Assembly (NCBI GenBank): GCA_002256205.1
Contig: NKIW01000001.1
Coordinates: 186,001-250,000, forward strand
From: Rhizobiales bacterium PAR1
Lineage (GTDB): Bacteria > Pseudomonadota > Alphaproteobacteria > Rhizobiales > Beijerinckiaceae
Direction: 5' to 3'
Length of the DNA stretch: 64,000 nucleotides
Each line of letters opens with the position of its first letter. Position 1 is the first letter of the stretch. The notes under the pieces were generated by a model. It did not search any database. It worked only from the letters and a program-made list of their open reading frames with translations, and had not been told where the DNA came from. The position numbers and the translations under genes were made by a program. Shown here one piece after another: positions 63,501 to 64,000 of the stretch.

Positions 63501-64000
63501 ACGGGCTCGGCAAACCCCGGCGGGAAGAGATCAACAATGCCGCCGCGCACCGCGTATTCGCCGACATCGCGCACGGTCGATCCGCGAGAATAGCCGTTCA
63601 TCTCCAGCCATTTGGCAATGTCGTCAATGTTGAGCGCATTGCCCGGTGCGCAGGAAAAGCTCTGCCGCGCGACAAATGCCGCTGGCGGAAGCTTCTGAAG
63701 CGCCGCATTCACCGTGGTGATCAGAACACGCGGGCGCGCGCCGCCGCGCGAACGAACCAGCCGCGCAAGACACTCCATCCGCCGCGCCAACACAGAAGCA
63801 TTGGGTGAAGCGCGGTCAAAGGGCTGACAATCCCAAGCCGGAAGCGAGAGCACCTCGATCTCCGGTGCAAAGGCACTCAGGGCGCCCTGTACTTCGGCCT
63901 GCCGCAATCCGTCGCGTGCGACAAACGTCACCAGCGCGGGAACGTCATCGCCCTTGGCAAAACGCAGACGCGCGAGTTCCGCGAGCACCAGCGCGATCGC
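60569..64000 (-). CDS. mfd: Transcription-repair coupling factor Mfd (N-terminus beyond the right edge)
   Basis: Mfd releases stalled RNA polymerase and recruits UvrA. The frame is open to the window end, so the true start lies outside; the visible part starts within the UvrB-homology region (SLPAWDCQPFDRASPN, RVLITTVNAALQKLPP). The RNA-polymerase-interacting domain has GDIVVHVDHGIGRFVSL, the translocase has Walker A GDVGFGKTEVALRAAF, IIDEEQHFGVAHKE and QLRGRVGRSKTRAYALF, and the C-terminal UvrA-masking domain follows (APKGIIIAFKDNSF-like). Over 1140 residues are in the window, consistent with a full-length homologue of about 1160. Confidence 0.97.
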   Translation of the reverse strand, partial: AIALVLAELARLRFAKGDDVPALVTFVARDGLRQAEVQGALSAFAPEIEVLSLPAWDCQPFDRASPNASVLARRMECLARLVRSRGGARPRVLITTVNAALQKLPPAAFVARQSFSCAPGNALNIDDIAKWLEMNGYSRGSTVRDVGEYAVRGGIVDLFPPGFAEPVRLDFFGDTLESIRSFDPETQRSSAQLRALDLVPMSEFQLTTETIKRFRQGYLAAFGAPLRGDTLYEHVSEGRRHIGMEHWLPLFHAGLDGLEAFVPDTTFVFDAQADGAAEERFSQISDYYDARKSAIEEGAAGVPYQPMKPEALYRSRADWQGLRKASVELSGFSMAPGGERIILAGGTRKGRDFAAERNDPNANVFEAAALHARALQGQGKRVLFAAASEGARDRLGGVLADHGLSALRPLKSLREAKELAKGEIGLMTVTLQEGFETGDLALISEEDILGERMTRPKRSKKRAKDFITELTSLKAGDIVVHVDHGIGRFVSLNTITVAGAPHDCLEIHYAGGDKLFLPVENIELLTRYGSEETDATLDRLGGGAWQARKAKLKQRIRDMARALIKVAAQRMTREAPRLVPPEGVYEEFVARFPFDETEDQQGAIDAVFDDLASGRPMDRLVCGDVGFGKTEVALRAAFVAAMNGKQVAVVVPTTLLARQHFKTFQNRFSGLPLRLAQASRLVAAADVKKTKEEMAEGKVDIVVGTHALLAKNVQFKDLGLLIIDEEQHFGVAHKERLKELRAEVHVLTLSATPIPRTLQLAMTGVRELSIIATPPVDRLAVRSFVAPFDPLVVREALLRERYRGGQSFYVVPRIDDLGEVRAFLEKNVPEVRVGVGHGQMSATDLEQVMSDFYDGKFDVLLSTTIVESGLDIPSANTLIIHRADMFGLGQLYQLRGRVGRSKTRAYALFTLPVNKKLTPNAERRLKVLQSLDTLGAGFQLASHDLDIRGAGNLLGDEQSGHIKEVGYELYQQMLEEAIAALKSGLDLPEEEAWSPTIAIGTPVLIPESYIADLDIRMGLYRRLSQVENEGEIEGFAAEMIDRFGPLPPEIGQLMKIVAIKLLCRRAHVEKVDAGPKGIIIAFKDNSFANPNGLVKYVTEKGTTAKVRPDMKIVFAGAFEDPTVRLKATQALMTDIARIAEKKK

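Overview
The window is GC-rich chromosomal DNA from an alphaproteobacterium, almost certainly Hyphomicrobiales (Rhizobiales). Evidence for this is the hflX-hfq-ntrX-ntrY-ntrC-ntrB-dusB block, a fused ispDF, a pyruvate dehydrogenase E1-beta that carries its own lipoyl domain, and RatA/LipA/LpdA grouped with the pdh genes. I cannot name the genus. There are no rRNA or tRNA genes, insertion sequences, prophage genes or CRISPR arrays. Nearly every base is in a gene; only two gaps exceed 300 bases (25831-26248 and 35388-35735).

Region 1 (1-9000, minus strand) is the nitrogen-regulation block: partial hflX, hfq, the NtrYX and NtrBC two-component systems, and dusB. Region 2 (9001-23837) is central metabolism. 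It holds ispDF, a stand-alone CinA C-terminal amidase, a membrane protein fused to a spermidine-synthase-like domain, a RatA/Coq10 protein, lipA, a secreted DUF4424 protein, and a long minus-strand pyruvate dehydrogenase region. That region (pdhA, small membrane protein, pdhB, pdhC, then an SGNH hydrolase, a YdcH protein, a membrane-anchored unknown and lpdA) is preceded by an FtsB-like divisome protein.

Region 3 (23889-35387) is transport and signalling: a tripartite-tricarboxylate TctBA pair without a visible TctC, an iron-type ABC transporter with a single double-length permease, a Pta/Ptb-family acyltransferase without AckA, a diguanylate cyclase whose receiver domain has lost its phospho-acceptor aspartate, and an NMT1/THI5-like ABC importer.

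Region 4 (35736-43428) is the most accessory-looking part. It holds an acyltransferase-3 membrane protein and two converging operons, each with one member of a pair of related FAD-linked oxidases. One operon adds a flavodoxin-fold oxidoreductase, a creatininase-family hydrolase and a small tyrosine-phosphatase-like protein. The other adds a cytosine-deaminase-like amidohydrolase, with a divergent Rid-family gene next to it. With the flanking importers this looks like an undescribed catabolic route for a nitrogen-containing, possibly heterocyclic, compound; substrate and step order are inference.

Region 5 (43444-64000) has rimO, an EamA exporter, a PepSY membrane protein, a five-gene BMP-family nucleoside-type ABC operon led by a quinone oxidoreductase and closed by a clear hairpin terminator, a UbiH-type hydroxylase, an auxin-efflux-carrier homologue, an LpxL-like acyltransferase, hspQ, an IalB-family protein facing hspQ across a shared terminator, a peptide-type solute-binding protein, a degenerate acyl-CoA-synthetase-like protein, and most of mfd, which runs off the right edge.
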